Shown here: piece by piece, positions 8,802-17,934 of the stretch | How the letters are laid out: every line of letters starts with the position of its first letter | Position numbering within the stretch: position 1 is the stretch's first letter | Origin: Massilia sp. HP4 | GTDB lineage: Bacteria > Pseudomonadota > Gammaproteobacteria > Burkholderiales > Burkholderiaceae_D | Assembly (NCBI RefSeq): GCF_005222695.1 | Contig: NZ_STGG01000041.1 | Span: 124,001-188,000 of the forward strand | Direction of reading: 5' to 3' | DNA length: 64,000 bases | The notes under the pieces: generated by a model | Seen by the model: the letters and a program-made list of their open reading frames with translations, nothing else | The model's database searches: none | Told to the model about the DNA's origin: nothing | Program-made: the position numbers and the translations under genes

Positions 8802-10714
8802 CCGTGCTGCTCCTTGGCTCCCCGCTTGGCCCTGGGCGCCGCGAACAGCCGCTCGATCTCTTCCAGCGACTTGCCCTTGGTTTCGGGCAGGAAGAAGGTG
8901 GCGGTGATGAAGTACACGGCGGTGCAGGCGCCCCAGAACAGGAACATCATGTGGTAGCCGAAGTTGCCGACGATCGGCAGGAAGGCGCCGGCGATCAGGG
9001 TGCCCGTGCCCTGGTTGATCAGCAGCGCCACGCCCATGCCCACCGACCGGATCCGGGTCGGCATCAGCTCGGACAAGGCCAGCCACACGCACACGCCGGG
9101 GCCGATCGAGAACGAGGCGATGAAGAAGGCGATGAACAGGGCCGCCAGCAGGCCGCTCTGTTCGTCCGGCGTCGGCCCCACGGTGGCGCGCACGATCTGC
9201 AGTGGCACGCCATCCGGCGAACCCTTCGGCGGCTGCACGGACACCCGCTGGGCCATGTACACGCGGCGCGCCGCATCGACCGTGGCGCGCGCCTCGGGCG
9301 CAAGACCCGCGATCATCTGCTGGGCGGCGTCCAGCGCCGCCGGATCGCCGCGCCCGCTCCAGGCGGCGCGGGCGCCCTCGAGCAGCGCACCCTGGGCCGG
9401 CGGCAAGGTGGCCGCCAGGGCCGCCTCGCGCGCCAGCACGGCGTGCGCTTCGGCGGTCGGCGTATAGGCTTCGGCCACCTGCTGGGCGTCGCCGTACTGG
9501 TACAGGATCGTCAGCTGCACCGGGCCCGCGCCGGCGCCCAGTTTGGCGTCGACCAGGTTGAGGTCGATCGTATTGCCGCTGACCAGCGCCGCCACCTCGG
9601 TGCGCACGTCGACCCGCTGCGATTCGAAACGGTGGAACAGCAGCGCCAGCAGGCACAACGACACCATGATGCCGGCAGTGCCGATCTTGAGCAGGAACAC
9701 GCGCCCCTTGCGCTCGACCAGCATGATGGCGCCGACCGTCATCACCATGTTCAGGATCTTGATCGCCGTGCCATGGCTGGCCGCGCTCACCGGATCGAGG
9801 CCGGCGTGCTGCAGGATGGTCGACATGAACTGCAGCAGCGAGTTGATGCCGGTCGCCTGGTTGCAGCCGAGGATCACGCAGGCCAGCACGAACGGCAGCA
9901 CATAGCGCCGCTCGGTCAGCATCTCGGCCAGGGCCGCGCCGCGCGCCAGCTTGGGGCGCGCGCGTTCTTCGGCCAGCGATGCCTCGATCTCGTCCACCTC
10001 GGCGGCGCAGGCGCTGGCCGGCCGCAGGCGTCCCAGCACACCGCGTGCCTGGTCGGCGCGGCCCTGGCGCATCAGCCAGCGCGGCGATTCGGACACGAAC
10101 AGGCAGCCCAGCAGGAACAGCACGCCCGGATACACCACCGCCATGAACATGCTGCGCCAGGCGTGGTCCGCGGCCGCGGTCGCCGCTACCTGGTCGCTGC
10201 CGGCGGCCTGGATCGCCAGCTCGGCATTGCCCAGGTAGTGGTTGCCGATGAAGGCGGCCAGCACGATGCCGGCCGTGAGCGCAAACTGGAATAGTGCGAG
10301 TCCCCGGCCGCGGCGGTCGGCCGGCAGGCATTCGGCCAGGTACAGCGGCACCACCACCGCGATCACGCCACCCGAGAGGCCCTGCAGCAGGCGCCCGAGC
10401 AGCAGCGGCACGAAGGATTGCGACAGGTAGATGACGGTGACGCTGCCGACGAACAGCAGCGCGCTCACCACCAGCATGGGTTTGCGGCCGAGCCAGTCGG
10501 CCAGCATGCCGGCCACCACCGAGCCGAGGATCGAGCCGGCCATCACGGCGGCGACCACCAGCGACAACTGGCCCTCGGTCAGGCTGGTCGCCCGGTGCAG
10601 ATAGGGCAAGGCAGGGTCGATGATCCCGATGTCGATCCCGTACAGCAGCCCGCCAAGGCCGCAGATCGCCGTCAGGAAGAACAGGTGCATGCGTTGTTTG
10701 TTGTCAATGGCCAT
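8798..10714 (-). CDS. Sugar-porter MFS transporter with a large inserted loop
   Basis: Inner-membrane sugar:H+ symporter. Sugar-porter signatures are clear: DWLGRKP after TM2, ESPRWLMRQGR after TM6, NQATGINSLLQ in TM7 and PETKGKSLEEIERLF at the end. Normal members are about 450-500 residues; this one is 638 from ATG 10714. The excess is a block of about 158 residues between TM9 and TM10 (about residues 363-520), starting near ESQRVDVRTEV and ending near TPDEQSG, predicted to face the periplasm. The block looks soluble, partly helical and rich in Ala and Gln. I chose ATG at 10714 because TM1 begins soon after it. Likely substrate is N-acetylglucosamine or chitobiose, from context. Confidence 0.9.
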   Translation of the reverse strand: MAIDNKQRMHLFFLTAICGLGGLLYGIDIGIIDPALPYLHRATSLTEGQLSLVVAAVMAGSILGSVVAGMLADWLGRKPMLVVSALLFVGSVTVIYLSQSFVPLLLGRLLQGLSGGVIAVVVPLYLAECLPADRRGRGLALFQFALTAGIVLAAFIGNHYLGNAELAIQAAGSDQVAATAAADHAWRSMFMAVVYPGVLFLLGCLFVSESPRWLMRQGRADQARGVLGRLRPASACAAEVDEIEASLAEERARPKLARGAALAEMLTERRYVLPFVLACVILGCNQATGINSLLQFMSTILQHAGLDPVSAASHGTAIKILNMVMTVGAIMLVERKGRVFLLKIGTAGIMVSLCLLALLFHRFESQRVDVRTEVAALVSGNTIDLNLVDAKLGAGAGPVQLTILYQYGDAQQVAEAYTPTAEAHAVLAREAALAATLPPAQGALLEGARAAWSGRGDPAALDAAQQMIAGLAPEARATVDAARRVYMAQRVSVQPPKGSPDGVPLQIVRATVGPTPDEQSGLLAALFIAFFIASFSIGPGVCVWLALSELMPTRIRSVGMGVALLINQGTGTLIAGAFLPIVGNFGYHMMFLFWGACTAVYFITATFFLPETKGKSLEEIERLFAAPRAKRGAKEQHG

Positions 10715-10796
10715 TCCTGGATTCGCCTCGTTCGATGCTTCTCGTTGCGGGACCGCAGCCGCGCGGTCTCCTGCGCGCGGCTGCTTGCTTACTATA

Positions 10797-10807
10797 CTTG
10801 CACTTCT
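10797..10807 (-). promoter_or_regulatory. Degenerate copy of the sugar-locus motif upstream of the MFS gene
   Basis: CTTGCACTTCT differs at one base from the CTTACACTTCT core of the two perfect 16-mers upstream of nagX and of the TonB receptor gene. It lies 83 nt upstream of the MFS start, in the only gap between the receptor and MFS genes. The flanking direct-repeat half is not preserved here, so the match is weak. Confidence 0.35.
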
Positions 10808-10822
10808 ACTTGCTACCGCCAA

Positions 10823-13495
10823 TTACCAGGAGGTGCCGACCCGCAGGCCGAACATGCGCGGATCGTTGTACGACGCCACCGTGAAGCGCTCGTCCGGGCC
10901 GCCGATGCCGGCCCAGGTCTTGGCGCGCTTGTCGAAGGCATTGCGCACATACAGCTCGGCATACCATGGATAGCGGTCGCCGTCCGGTCCGTTCAGGCGC
11001 AGCGAGCCGTCGACCTGGGCATACGCGCCCTGCACGCTCGACAGGTGGGCTTCATCGAGGTTGCGCAGGTTGAAGAACATCTTGTCCTGCCAGCGCGCCT
11101 GGATCCACGGGGTCAGCATCCAGCCGTTGCTGAAGTAGAAGTCCTGCGAGAAGGAGAGGTTCATGGTGCGCGGCGGCGAATACGGCAGGCGGTTGCCGAC
11201 CACGTTATACGGACGCAGCTGGGCCAGCGAGGTGTCCGGGCCCGAGTAGTAATCCGGACATGGCGTGACGCCCTGGTTCAAGCGCGAACCGCACCCCAGG
11301 TCGTCGCTGAAGGTATGGTATTCGGCCACCTTGGCCGACAGCAGCGAGGCCGAGTAGGTGATGCGGGCGTCGCGCCATGGGCGGTACTGGCCTTCGAGCT
11401 CGAGGCCCTTGATGTTGGCGCGGCCGATATTGCGGGTCGACCACCAGCTGATCACCGCATTGCAGCCCGGGTCGTCGACAGCGCACGGCCGCTGGTTCTG
11501 GCCGACCGTGTGCTGGCCGGTCATCTGCATGTCCTTGTAGCGGCTGTAGAACAGCGTGGCCGAGAGGGTCAGGCGGTCGTCGAGCATCTTGCCCTTGTAG
11601 CCGAATTCGAGGTTGGTGACGGTCTCGGGGCTGTATGGCAGGAACGAGTACTGCGGGCCGGCCGGGCCGGTGGCGCAGTCGTAGGGCACGCCGTTCGGGT
11701 CGAGCGCATTGCCGCACAGGTTGAAGCGGTCGTTGAAGCCGCCCGCCTTGTAGCCGGTCGACAGCGAGGTATAGAACATATTGCGCGCGTCGACCTGCCA
11801 GGTCAGGCCCAGGCGCCCGGTGGTCTTGCGCCAGCCATCCTTGTGGTTGCTGATCGAGGCCGCGGCCGGGAAGGCGCCGCTGCCGTAATAGGCGCCCATG
11901 CCCGGCAACAGCATGCTCGAATCGATGCCCTGCCAGCCTGGCGTGCCCGGCGCGCCGGGCGTGTACAGGCCATTGAAGTAATCGGTGCCGTAGGCTTCCC
12001 AGAATTGGCCGTTGGCGTCTTCGCGCTCGTCGCGGCTGGTGCGCACGCCGGCGGTCAGCGTCCATTTGGGGATGAATTCCCAGTCGGCCTGGGCAAACGC
12101 GGCTTTCGATTCCGAGATGCGGTGCGGCTGGTGGTAGAAGTTCGCCGTCGGATAGCCGTTCGGGCCCCCGCCGCGGAAGTCCTGGCCGTAGTCGAGGCTG
12201 TTCTTCTCTTTCATGTAGAACAGGCCGGCCACGTAGCGCAGGCCGCCGAAGTTCTGGCGCAGCTGCAGCTCGTGCACGTCGGAGGCGAATTTCGAGCCCA
12301 GCGTATAGGTGCCGTTGTCGTACACCGGCCAGCGGTCGCCGATGCTGGTGGACGTTGCGTCCACGTCGGCCTCGATCGGGTGGTAGCCGCCGTCGCTGTC
12401 CTGCTGCTGGAAACGGCGCTGGATCGCGTGCGCGTAGCTGTACTCGATGTCGGTCTGGTCGTTGACGTTCCACACCAGGTTCGAGCGCGCGGTGCGGATC
12501 GACATATCGGTGATGCCAGGGATGTTGATCGCCACATTGTATTTGCCCTTGGTGCAGGCATACGGCGTGCCGGCGGCCTGGTCGCAGTCCTTCATGGCGA
12601 TGTCGCCGGCGTCGTTGTTCTGGTAATTCTCGAATGCGACCAGCCATTGCAGCTTGTCGGTCACCTTCCACAGGCCCGAGATGCGCGCCGCCCACTGGTC
12701 GCGGTTGGTGTAGTAGTCGCCCTTGCCCACGTCGCGCGCCAGGCGCTGGTCGGTGTCGGGGATGCCGTCGGCGTAGAAGCCCTTCGACGGCATATTGACG
12801 TCGTAGTCGTCGCGGGTCTGGGTGATCCAGCCATCGCGCTTGACGCCGCTGGCGGTCAGGCGCAGCGCGAAGCGGTCGTTGACCGGCAGGTTCTGCACCA
12901 CCGAGAGCTGGCGCTGGTTGTAGTTGCCGACGTCCAGCATCGCATTGCCTTCGTAGCTGCCGATGACGGGCTTGTTCGGGATGATGTTGATGCTGCCGCC
13001 GGTCGAGTTGCGGCCGAACAGCGTGCCCTGCGGACCGCGCAGCACTTCCAGGCGATCGAGGTCGAACAGCAGCGCCAGCGCGCCCTGCGGCCGTGGCGAG
13101 TAGATGCCGGCCACGTGCAGGCCGACGGCCGGGTTGCCGATCTCGGTAAAATCGGAGTTGGATACGCCGCGGATGGCGATCTGCACGCCCGAGCTGCCAT
13201 CGACCGCGCCACCCAGCTGCAGGTTGGGAATGTCGCCCGTCAGCGCCTTGATGTTGACCACGCCCTTGCGGGTCAGTTCTTCCTGGGTCACGGCCGATAC
13301 CGCGACCGGGGTCTTCAGCAGCGAGGTGCTGTAGCGGGTCGCGGTCACCATCACTTCCTGGATCTTGTCCGCGGCTGGCGGCGTCGCCTCCGCTGCCGTC
13401 TCCTGCGCCAGGGCGGGAGCGGCCAGCAGCGCCAGGGCGCCGGCGACGGCTGAACTGATCAAGGTCTTCCTGCGGTTCGATTCAAGCATGCTCAT
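10823..13495 (-). CDS. TonB-dependent receptor, probably for chitin-derived oligosaccharides
   Basis: Outer-membrane active transporter, 890 residues. Signal peptide ends at LAAPALA. The plug domain follows (VMVTATR, PVAVSAVTQEEL, VQIAIRGVSN, LRGPQGTLFGRNSTGGSIN), then a 22-strand barrel with the usual alternating pattern, ending FGLRVGTSW rather than the commoner terminal Phe. There is no N-terminal signalling domain. Substrate is inferred from the following hexosaminidase, nagX and sugar-porter genes. A 342-bp gap upstream holds a copy of the repeated 16-mer, so it likely heads its own transcript. Confidence 0.93.
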   Translation of the reverse strand: MSMLESNRRKTLISSAVAGALALLAAPALAQETAAEATPPAADKIQEVMVTATRYSTSLLKTPVAVSAVTQEELTRKGVVNIKALTGDIPNLQLGGAVDGSSGVQIAIRGVSNSDFTEIGNPAVGLHVAGIYSPRPQGALALLFDLDRLEVLRGPQGTLFGRNSTGGSINIIPNKPVIGSYEGNAMLDVGNYNQRQLSVVQNLPVNDRFALRLTASGVKRDGWITQTRDDYDVNMPSKGFYADGIPDTDQRLARDVGKGDYYTNRDQWAARISGLWKVTDKLQWLVAFENYQNNDAGDIAMKDCDQAAGTPYACTKGKYNVAINIPGITDMSIRTARSNLVWNVNDQTDIEYSYAHAIQRRFQQQDSDGGYHPIEADVDATSTSIGDRWPVYDNGTYTLGSKFASDVHELQLRQNFGGLRYVAGLFYMKEKNSLDYGQDFRGGGPNGYPTANFYHQPHRISESKAAFAQADWEFIPKWTLTAGVRTSRDEREDANGQFWEAYGTDYFNGLYTPGAPGTPGWQGIDSSMLLPGMGAYYGSGAFPAAASISNHKDGWRKTTGRLGLTWQVDARNMFYTSLSTGYKAGGFNDRFNLCGNALDPNGVPYDCATGPAGPQYSFLPYSPETVTNLEFGYKGKMLDDRLTLSATLFYSRYKDMQMTGQHTVGQNQRPCAVDDPGCNAVISWWSTRNIGRANIKGLELEGQYRPWRDARITYSASLLSAKVAEYHTFSDDLGCGSRLNQGVTPCPDYYSGPDTSLAQLRPYNVVGNRLPYSPPRTMNLSFSQDFYFSNGWMLTPWIQARWQDKMFFNLRNLDEAHLSSVQGAYAQVDGSLRLNGPDGDRYPWYAELYVRNAFDKRAKTWAGIGGPDERFTVASYNDPRMFGLRVGTSW

Positions 13496-13837
13496 TTCCT
13501 TTTGGTAGCGTGACGGTCGATCCCGTCATCTCGATTGATCCCACCTGCGCGTGTGCTGCTGTCGTTTCCACCTTCGTCGTTGCATGTTTTGACAGTAGCA
13601 CCGTTGCCTGGGCGGGCCAAACGAGGGAGCCTGGGCGCTCGGAAAAATCATAAGCATCTGATTTTTATAGGTTTTCACATCGACCCGGGATCCGACGCTT
13701 ACACTTCTTTACGTTGAATCGGATTTTTCGCCAAGAAATCCCGGACTGATGGAGTTTCAAGCGAGACAAGTATTCAAAACCTTACAATTCATTACAGAGC
13801 GTTGTGCCGCGATTGCAACAACCGGGCCCAACCGTAG
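13496..13837. other. 342-bp intergenic region upstream of the TonB receptor gene
   Basis: No credible gene; short frames here have neither SD nor family pattern. It contains the 16-mer at 13697-13712 and a more AT-rich stretch (about 13640-13800) that could carry the receptor promoter on the minus strand. I see no tRNA or clear hairpin terminator for nagX. Confidence 0.6.
13697..13712 (-). promoter_or_regulatory. Repeated 16-mer upstream of the TonB receptor gene
   Basis: GCTTACACTTCTTTAC, identical to 15082-15097. Read on the minus strand it is GTAAAGAAGTGTAAGC: the tetramer GTAA occurs twice with a 10-bp period, the form bound by OmpR-family regulators. It lies 202 nt upstream of the receptor start. 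Candidate binding site for the regulator at 2867-3574. Confidence 0.55.
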
Positions 13838-14944
13838 TTACAGCTTCACGTAGATGCCGCGTCGATCCATCGCATAGGCGACCAGCCAGCAGGCCAGCAT
13901 ATAGCCCAGCGCAAACAGGAACGAGGCCAGGTAGGGCTCGGTCCACGGCAGGATGGCGCGCGCGTACAGCCATTGATAGAGCGACATCCCGCCGACCCGC
14001 AGGCGCACCAGCGCCACCACGCCGACCGTCGACAGCATGTAGATGAACAGGGTGTTCTTGCCGAACACGTCGAAGAAATACGTCCCGGCGCGCAGCCCCC
14101 GCATATCGATCGCCCACACCAGCACGGCCAGCAGTGCCAGGTTCCAGCCGACGCTGCACACGACATAGGCGCTGGTCCACAGCTTCTTGTTGATCGGGAA
14201 GGCGCCATCCCAGCCATGGGCGAGCAGCACGCAGGCAGCGCCGGCCACGAACAGCGCCGCCACTGTACGCACACTGCGGCCCTTGTGTTCGAGCCAGGCG
14301 ACGGCGAGATAGCCGCCCAGCACATTGACGACTGCCGGCAAGGTGCTCAGGATGCCTTCCGGGTCGAAAGGAATGCCGTCGCCGGTGTACATATGCGAGG
14401 CGCCCAGCACGGCCAGGTCGAGCGTGCGCACGGCGTTGCCCGCCAGGGTGTAGTCCCCGAACTGCCACAGGATCCACCAGTAGCCGAGCAGCAGCGCCGC
14501 GCTGGTCGCGAGCGCGCCGCGCACGCCGCCGTAGCGCACGACCAGGGCCGCGACCAGGTAGCACAGGCCGATGCGCTGCAGGACGCCCATGACGCGCACC
14601 GTATCGAAGGGGATGAACTGGCCGTCGGCCGTGAAGAACGGGAACCAGTACAGGAAGAAGCCGCACAGGAAGATCAGGATGCCGCGCTTGAACACCGTGC
14701 GCAGGAAGCTCGGGTTGTCCATGGCCGCCAGCTTCTTCATGCTCAGGCGCAGCGCGCAACCGACCACGAACAGGAACGACGGGAAGACGAGATCGGTCAG
14801 CGAATAGCCGTGCCACGCGGCGTGCACCAGCGGCGCGTACTGCGTGCCCCAGCTACCGGGCGTGTTCACGACGATCATCAGGGCCAGGGTCAGGCCGCGC
14901 AGGACGTCGATCGAAAGATTGCGGGAAGGGGTCGAAGGGGGCAT
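13838..14944 (-). CDS. nagX: NagX-type membrane protein (DUF5009/HGSNAT-like)
   Basis: A 368-residue integral membrane protein of about ten helices, related to the heparan-alpha-glucosaminide N-acetyltransferase membrane domain and to NagX of N-acetylglucosamine loci. Signatures are RNLSIDVLRGLTLALMIVVN in the first helix, the conserved His in PLVHAAWHGY, DLVFPSFLFVVG, and a late FFDVFGKNTLFIYMLS. NagX proteins accompany chitin and GlcNAc utilisation genes in many proteobacteria; their exact activity is unsettled. I chose ATG at 14944; the longer frame adds residues outside the family. An upstream copy of the 16-mer at 15082 suggests co-regulation with the receptor. Confidence 0.85.
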   Translation of the reverse strand: MPPSTPSRNLSIDVLRGLTLALMIVVNTPGSWGTQYAPLVHAAWHGYSLTDLVFPSFLFVVGCALRLSMKKLAAMDNPSFLRTVFKRGILIFLCGFFLYWFPFFTADGQFIPFDTVRVMGVLQRIGLCYLVAALVVRYGGVRGALATSAALLLGYWWILWQFGDYTLAGNAVRTLDLAVLGASHMYTGDGIPFDPEGILSTLPAVVNVLGGYLAVAWLEHKGRSVRTVAALFVAGAACVLLAHGWDGAFPINKKLWTSAYVVCSVGWNLALLAVLVWAIDMRGLRAGTYFFDVFGKNTLFIYMLSTVGVVALVRLRVGGMSLYQWLYARAILPWTEPYLASFLFALGYMLACWLVAYAMDRRGIYVKL

Positions 14945-15081
14945 CTCAGGGTTTCCGTTTGACGTGACGGTTTCGACCGTAGCACGCGGAAACACTGGGC
15001 GGCAATTAACTGAGCGATCCTGCCGTGGATTTCGCAAGCCATTGATTCAAAAGGATTCAGCTGCATTTCGCAGCTGATGCG

Positions 15082-15097
15082 GCTTACACTTCTTTAC
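15082..15097 (-). promoter_or_regulatory. Repeated 16-mer upstream of nagX
   Basis: GCTTACACTTCTTTAC, an exact match to 13697-13712. It lies 138 nt upstream of the nagX start and just past the end of the ABC ATPase gene, so it belongs to nagX. Both copies point the same way relative to the gene they precede. Confidence 0.55.
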
Positions 15098-15118
15098 ACA
15101 GGACCGAGGTGGGCGGCG

Positions 15119-15946
15119 TCAGTCGCCAGCCTCATCCCCGCGCTCGCCGAAATCGGCCAGCAAGCCGTCGCGCAGCGCGACGAAGGCCGCATCGCGGCGC
15201 TGGCGCGGATGCGGTAGCGGTACCGCCTGGATGCGCCGCACCCGGCCCGGACGCGCCTCGAGCACCACCACCCGGTCGGCAAGGTATACTGCCTCCTCGA
15301 TATCGTGGGTCACCATCAGCATCGTGATGCCCTCTTCCTGCCACAGGCGCCGCAACTCCTTCTGCATGTGCAGGCGGGTAAGCGCATCGAGCGCGCCGAG
15401 CGGTTCGTCGAGCAGCAGCACGTCGGGCCGCCCGACCAGGGCGCGCGCGATCGCCGCGCGCTGCGACATGCCGCCCGAGAGCTGGTGCGGATAAGCGCCG
15501 GCAAAGCCGTCCAGGCCGACGCGCGCGATCTCGGCCGCCACCCGGCGCCGGCGCTCGGCGGCCGGGACATCGGTATTGGTGAAGGCCATTTCGACATTCT
15601 GTTCCACCGTGAGCCACGGGAACAGGCGGTGATCCTGGAAGATCAACCCACGCTGAAGAGTCGGGCCATCGATCGGCGCGCCGTCGTGCAGCAGTGTGCC
15701 CTGGTAGTCGGGATCGAGCCCGGCCAGCAGCCGCAGCAGGGTCGACTTGCCGCAGCCGGAACCGCCGACGATGGCGACGAATTCGCCCGGTTCGACGGCC
15801 AGCGAGATATCGTCCAGCACCAGCAGCGATTCACCTTTCAAGGGGAACGATTTGCTGACATGGTCGATGCGCAGGCCGGCGCCGCGCCGGGGCGTTGTCG
15901 CGGGCTGTTGCCGGTCCGCCGACGGGATGGGTGTGGCGAGCGTCAT
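15119..15946 (-). CDS. ABC transporter ATPase, nitrate/sulfonate/taurine type (SsuB-like)
   Basis: Energises the sulfonate-type importer of this operon. It has Walker A GGSGCGKST, Q-loop FQDHRLFPW, signature LSGGMSQRAAIARAL, Walker B VLLLDEPLGALD and the switch His in MVTHDIEEAVYLADR, all intact. 275 residues, the usual SsuB/TauB length. I chose ATG at 15946 because AAGGAG stands 9 nt upstream; it overlaps the stop of the preceding MFS gene by 4 nt. It is the last gene of the six-gene operon that starts at 20664. Confidence 0.93.
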   Translation of the reverse strand: MTLATPIPSADRQQPATTPRRGAGLRIDHVSKSFPLKGESLLVLDDISLAVEPGEFVAIVGGSGCGKSTLLRLLAGLDPDYQGTLLHDGAPIDGPTLQRGLIFQDHRLFPWLTVEQNVEMAFTNTDVPAAERRRRVAAEIARVGLDGFAGAYPHQLSGGMSQRAAIARALVGRPDVLLLDEPLGALDALTRLHMQKELRRLWQEEGITMLMVTHDIEEAVYLADRVVVLEARPGRVRRIQAVPLPHPRQRRDAAFVALRDGLLADFGERGDEAGD

Positions 15947-17151
15947 GCTTTTTCTCCTTGTTTGAATTGATAGAACAGCCAGGCCGCCAGCCACGGCAAG
16001 GTCCACAGCAGGAACACATTGCGCAGCCCGACCAGGTCGCCCAGCCGGCCGGCGGCCAGCGCGCCGAGCGTGCCGGCCGCCATGCCGAACAGGGTCAAGT
16101 GGGCCGAGACGCGCGCCTTGTCCACCGGCGCGTGCGCGATGCGGCTGGTGTTGACCAGGGCATTCACGCCCAGGCCCAGCCCGAGCAGCACCGACGCACC
16201 CAGGTAGCTGCCCGTGGTCGGATAAAGACCGAGCAGCAGCAAGGCGCCCATGATGGCAAGGTGGGCTGCGCCATAGATGCGATCTCGATGGCGGCTGCCC
16301 AGCACCGCATCACCCAGCCCGAGCAGCACCGCCACGAAACTGATGCCCTGCACCGCCATCAGCCAGACCGCGTGGTCCTGCGGCCAGTGCAGCACCTGGA
16401 TCGCGAGCAGGATCGAGAACACGCCCACGCTCGATGCGGTAAAGCTGGCCAGCACCTCGAACAGATAGGTCGTGCGCACCACGGGCAGGCGCAACAGCTC
16501 GCGCCAGCCCGATGCGTCGGTCCCCCTGCCTTGCGTGCGATGCCCGGTATGATCCGGCAGCACCTGCCAGCCCAGCACCGCCAGGATGGCGAACATCATT
16601 GCAGAGATATAAAAACCACCCGTCAACCCCAGGTGGGCGATAACGTAATTGCCGGTGAGCGGACCGGCGAACTGGATGCCGAGCATCAGCGTGCCCTTGT
16701 ACCAGCCGGCCTTGCCCTGCCCCAGCTCGGGCAGGCGCACCAGGAACACGGTGCTCATCGCCACGATGCGCAGCGCGATGCATAGGCCAACCAGGAACAT
16801 CAGCACCGCCACCCACTGCCAGCCGGGTAGCCAGGGCAGGATGCAGAACAGGCCGGACAAGGTCAGGCTAATGGCCGCGTACAGGAATTTCGGATTGCCG
16901 CGCGCCAGGATGCGCCCGGCCGGCAGGGTGCCGATCGCCATCGCGGCCGTCTCGGCGCTGCTGATCAGGGCCAGCTGGAAGTTGGTCACGCCCAGGTGCA
17001 GGCCGAACATCGTGGCCAGCACCTTGTTCATTCCGATCGTCATCCCCGACAGCATGGTCAGGCCGATGAAGCCGACCAGGAAGCGCCGTAGCTCCTGCGG
17101 CGCGAACAGCGGCGCGCTGGCCGGGCCGGCGCCGCGCGTCAGGTCGCTCAT
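15943..17151 (-). CDS. MFS transporter inside the sulfonate ABC operon
   Basis: A 402-residue twelve-helix MFS protein with no close functional assignment. TM1 begins LVGFIGLTMLSGMTIGMNKV, and repeated glycine-rich helices follow. It overlaps the permease gene upstream (1 nt) and the ATPase gene downstream (4 nt), so it is co-translated with an ABC importer. A secondary carrier within an ABC operon could export a product of desulfurisation (for example sulfite or the carbon remnant) or import a related substrate. Both are inferences; the sequence itself does not name a substrate. Confidence 0.85.
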   Translation of the reverse strand: MSDLTRGAGPASAPLFAPQELRRFLVGFIGLTMLSGMTIGMNKVLATMFGLHLGVTNFQLALISSAETAAMAIGTLPAGRILARGNPKFLYAAISLTLSGLFCILPWLPGWQWVAVLMFLVGLCIALRIVAMSTVFLVRLPELGQGKAGWYKGTLMLGIQFAGPLTGNYVIAHLGLTGGFYISAMMFAILAVLGWQVLPDHTGHRTQGRGTDASGWRELLRLPVVRTTYLFEVLASFTASSVGVFSILLAIQVLHWPQDHAVWLMAVQGISFVAVLLGLGDAVLGSRHRDRIYGAAHLAIMGALLLLGLYPTTGSYLGASVLLGLGLGVNALVNTSRIAHAPVDKARVSAHLTLFGMAAGTLGALAAGRLGDLVGLRNVFLLWTLPWLAAWLFYQFKQGEKA

Positions 17152-17927
17152 CAGGCCGACCTTCCACGCACCAGCAACCGTGCGGCGCGCGTGAACAGCA
17201 GGTTCAGCACCAGGGCCAGCAAGGCGATCACCAGCACCGACAGCAGCACCACGTCCATCCGCCCGGTCTGTTCGCTGACCAGCAGCAGCGAACCGATGCC
17301 CGGCGCCGCCGCGAACAGCAGCTCGCCACCGAGGCAGGCCAGCCAGGCGAACACCTGGGCATGGGTGACGCCGGTGATGATCGCCGGCAGCGCGGCCGGC
17401 AGCAGCACGCGGCGGAACATCTGGCCACGGCTGAAGGTCAGCATGGCGCCCACTTCGCGGTAGCGCACATCGACCTGGCGCATGCCCTCGAAGGTGTTCA
17501 ATACCGTCGGATAAAAGGCCGCTATCCCGATGATCAGGAGCTTGGCGAATTCACCGCTGCCGGCCCACAGGGCGATCAGCGGCACGAGGCCCAGCAGCGG
17601 CACCTGGCGGATCGTGTGATACAGCGGCCCGACCAGGCGCTCGGCCACGCGCGACTGCGCCATCAGGGTGCCGGTCGCGATGCCGAGCAGCGCCCCGCAC
17701 ACGAGTCCCGTCAGGGCGCGTTCCAGGCTGGCGGCGACGTGCAGCGCCAGCGTGCCGTCGCTTAGCAGCTCCTGCAAGCCGGTCCACAGCTCTTCGAGCG
17801 GCACGAACACATAGGCGGCACTGGCGCCGCGGCCGGACGCCCACTGCCAGGCCAGCAGCAGGAGCGCCGGCAATACCAGGCCGCGCGCGGCGGCGCCGAC
17901 ACCGTTCCATATCGCTTTCATGGTCAC
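17151..17927 (-). CDS. ABC permease, sulfonate/taurine type (first of two)
   Basis: A 258-residue inner-membrane permease of the SsuC/TauC class with about six helices and the EAA-like loop for ATPase contact (EVGAMLTFSRGQMFRRVLLPAALP). Both permease genes of the operon are of normal length and both have this loop intact, so the importer may use a heterodimer rather than the usual SsuC homodimer. It lies 7 nt after the second permease gene. Confidence 0.92.
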   Translation of the reverse strand: MTMKAIWNGVGAAARGLVLPALLLLAWQWASGRGASAAYVFVPLEELWTGLQELLSDGTLALHVAASLERALTGLVCGALLGIATGTLMAQSRVAERLVGPLYHTIRQVPLLGLVPLIALWAGSGEFAKLLIIGIAAFYPTVLNTFEGMRQVDVRYREVGAMLTFSRGQMFRRVLLPAALPAIITGVTHAQVFAWLACLGGELLFAAAPGIGSLLLVSEQTGRMDVVLLSVLVIALLALVLNLLFTRAARLLVRGRSA

Positions 17928-17934
17928 TCCGGGA

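Noticed and set aside
8802..10331. Long minus-strand frame running ahead of the second sugar-binding protein
   Set aside because: It lies fully within the MFS gene in another frame, is rich in Arg, Pro and Gly, and has no family pattern. The true gene starts at the GTG at 8801.
13535..13717. 60-codon frame upstream of the TonB receptor gene
   Set aside because: No SD, no family pattern, and it covers the conserved 16-mer; better read as promoter DNA.
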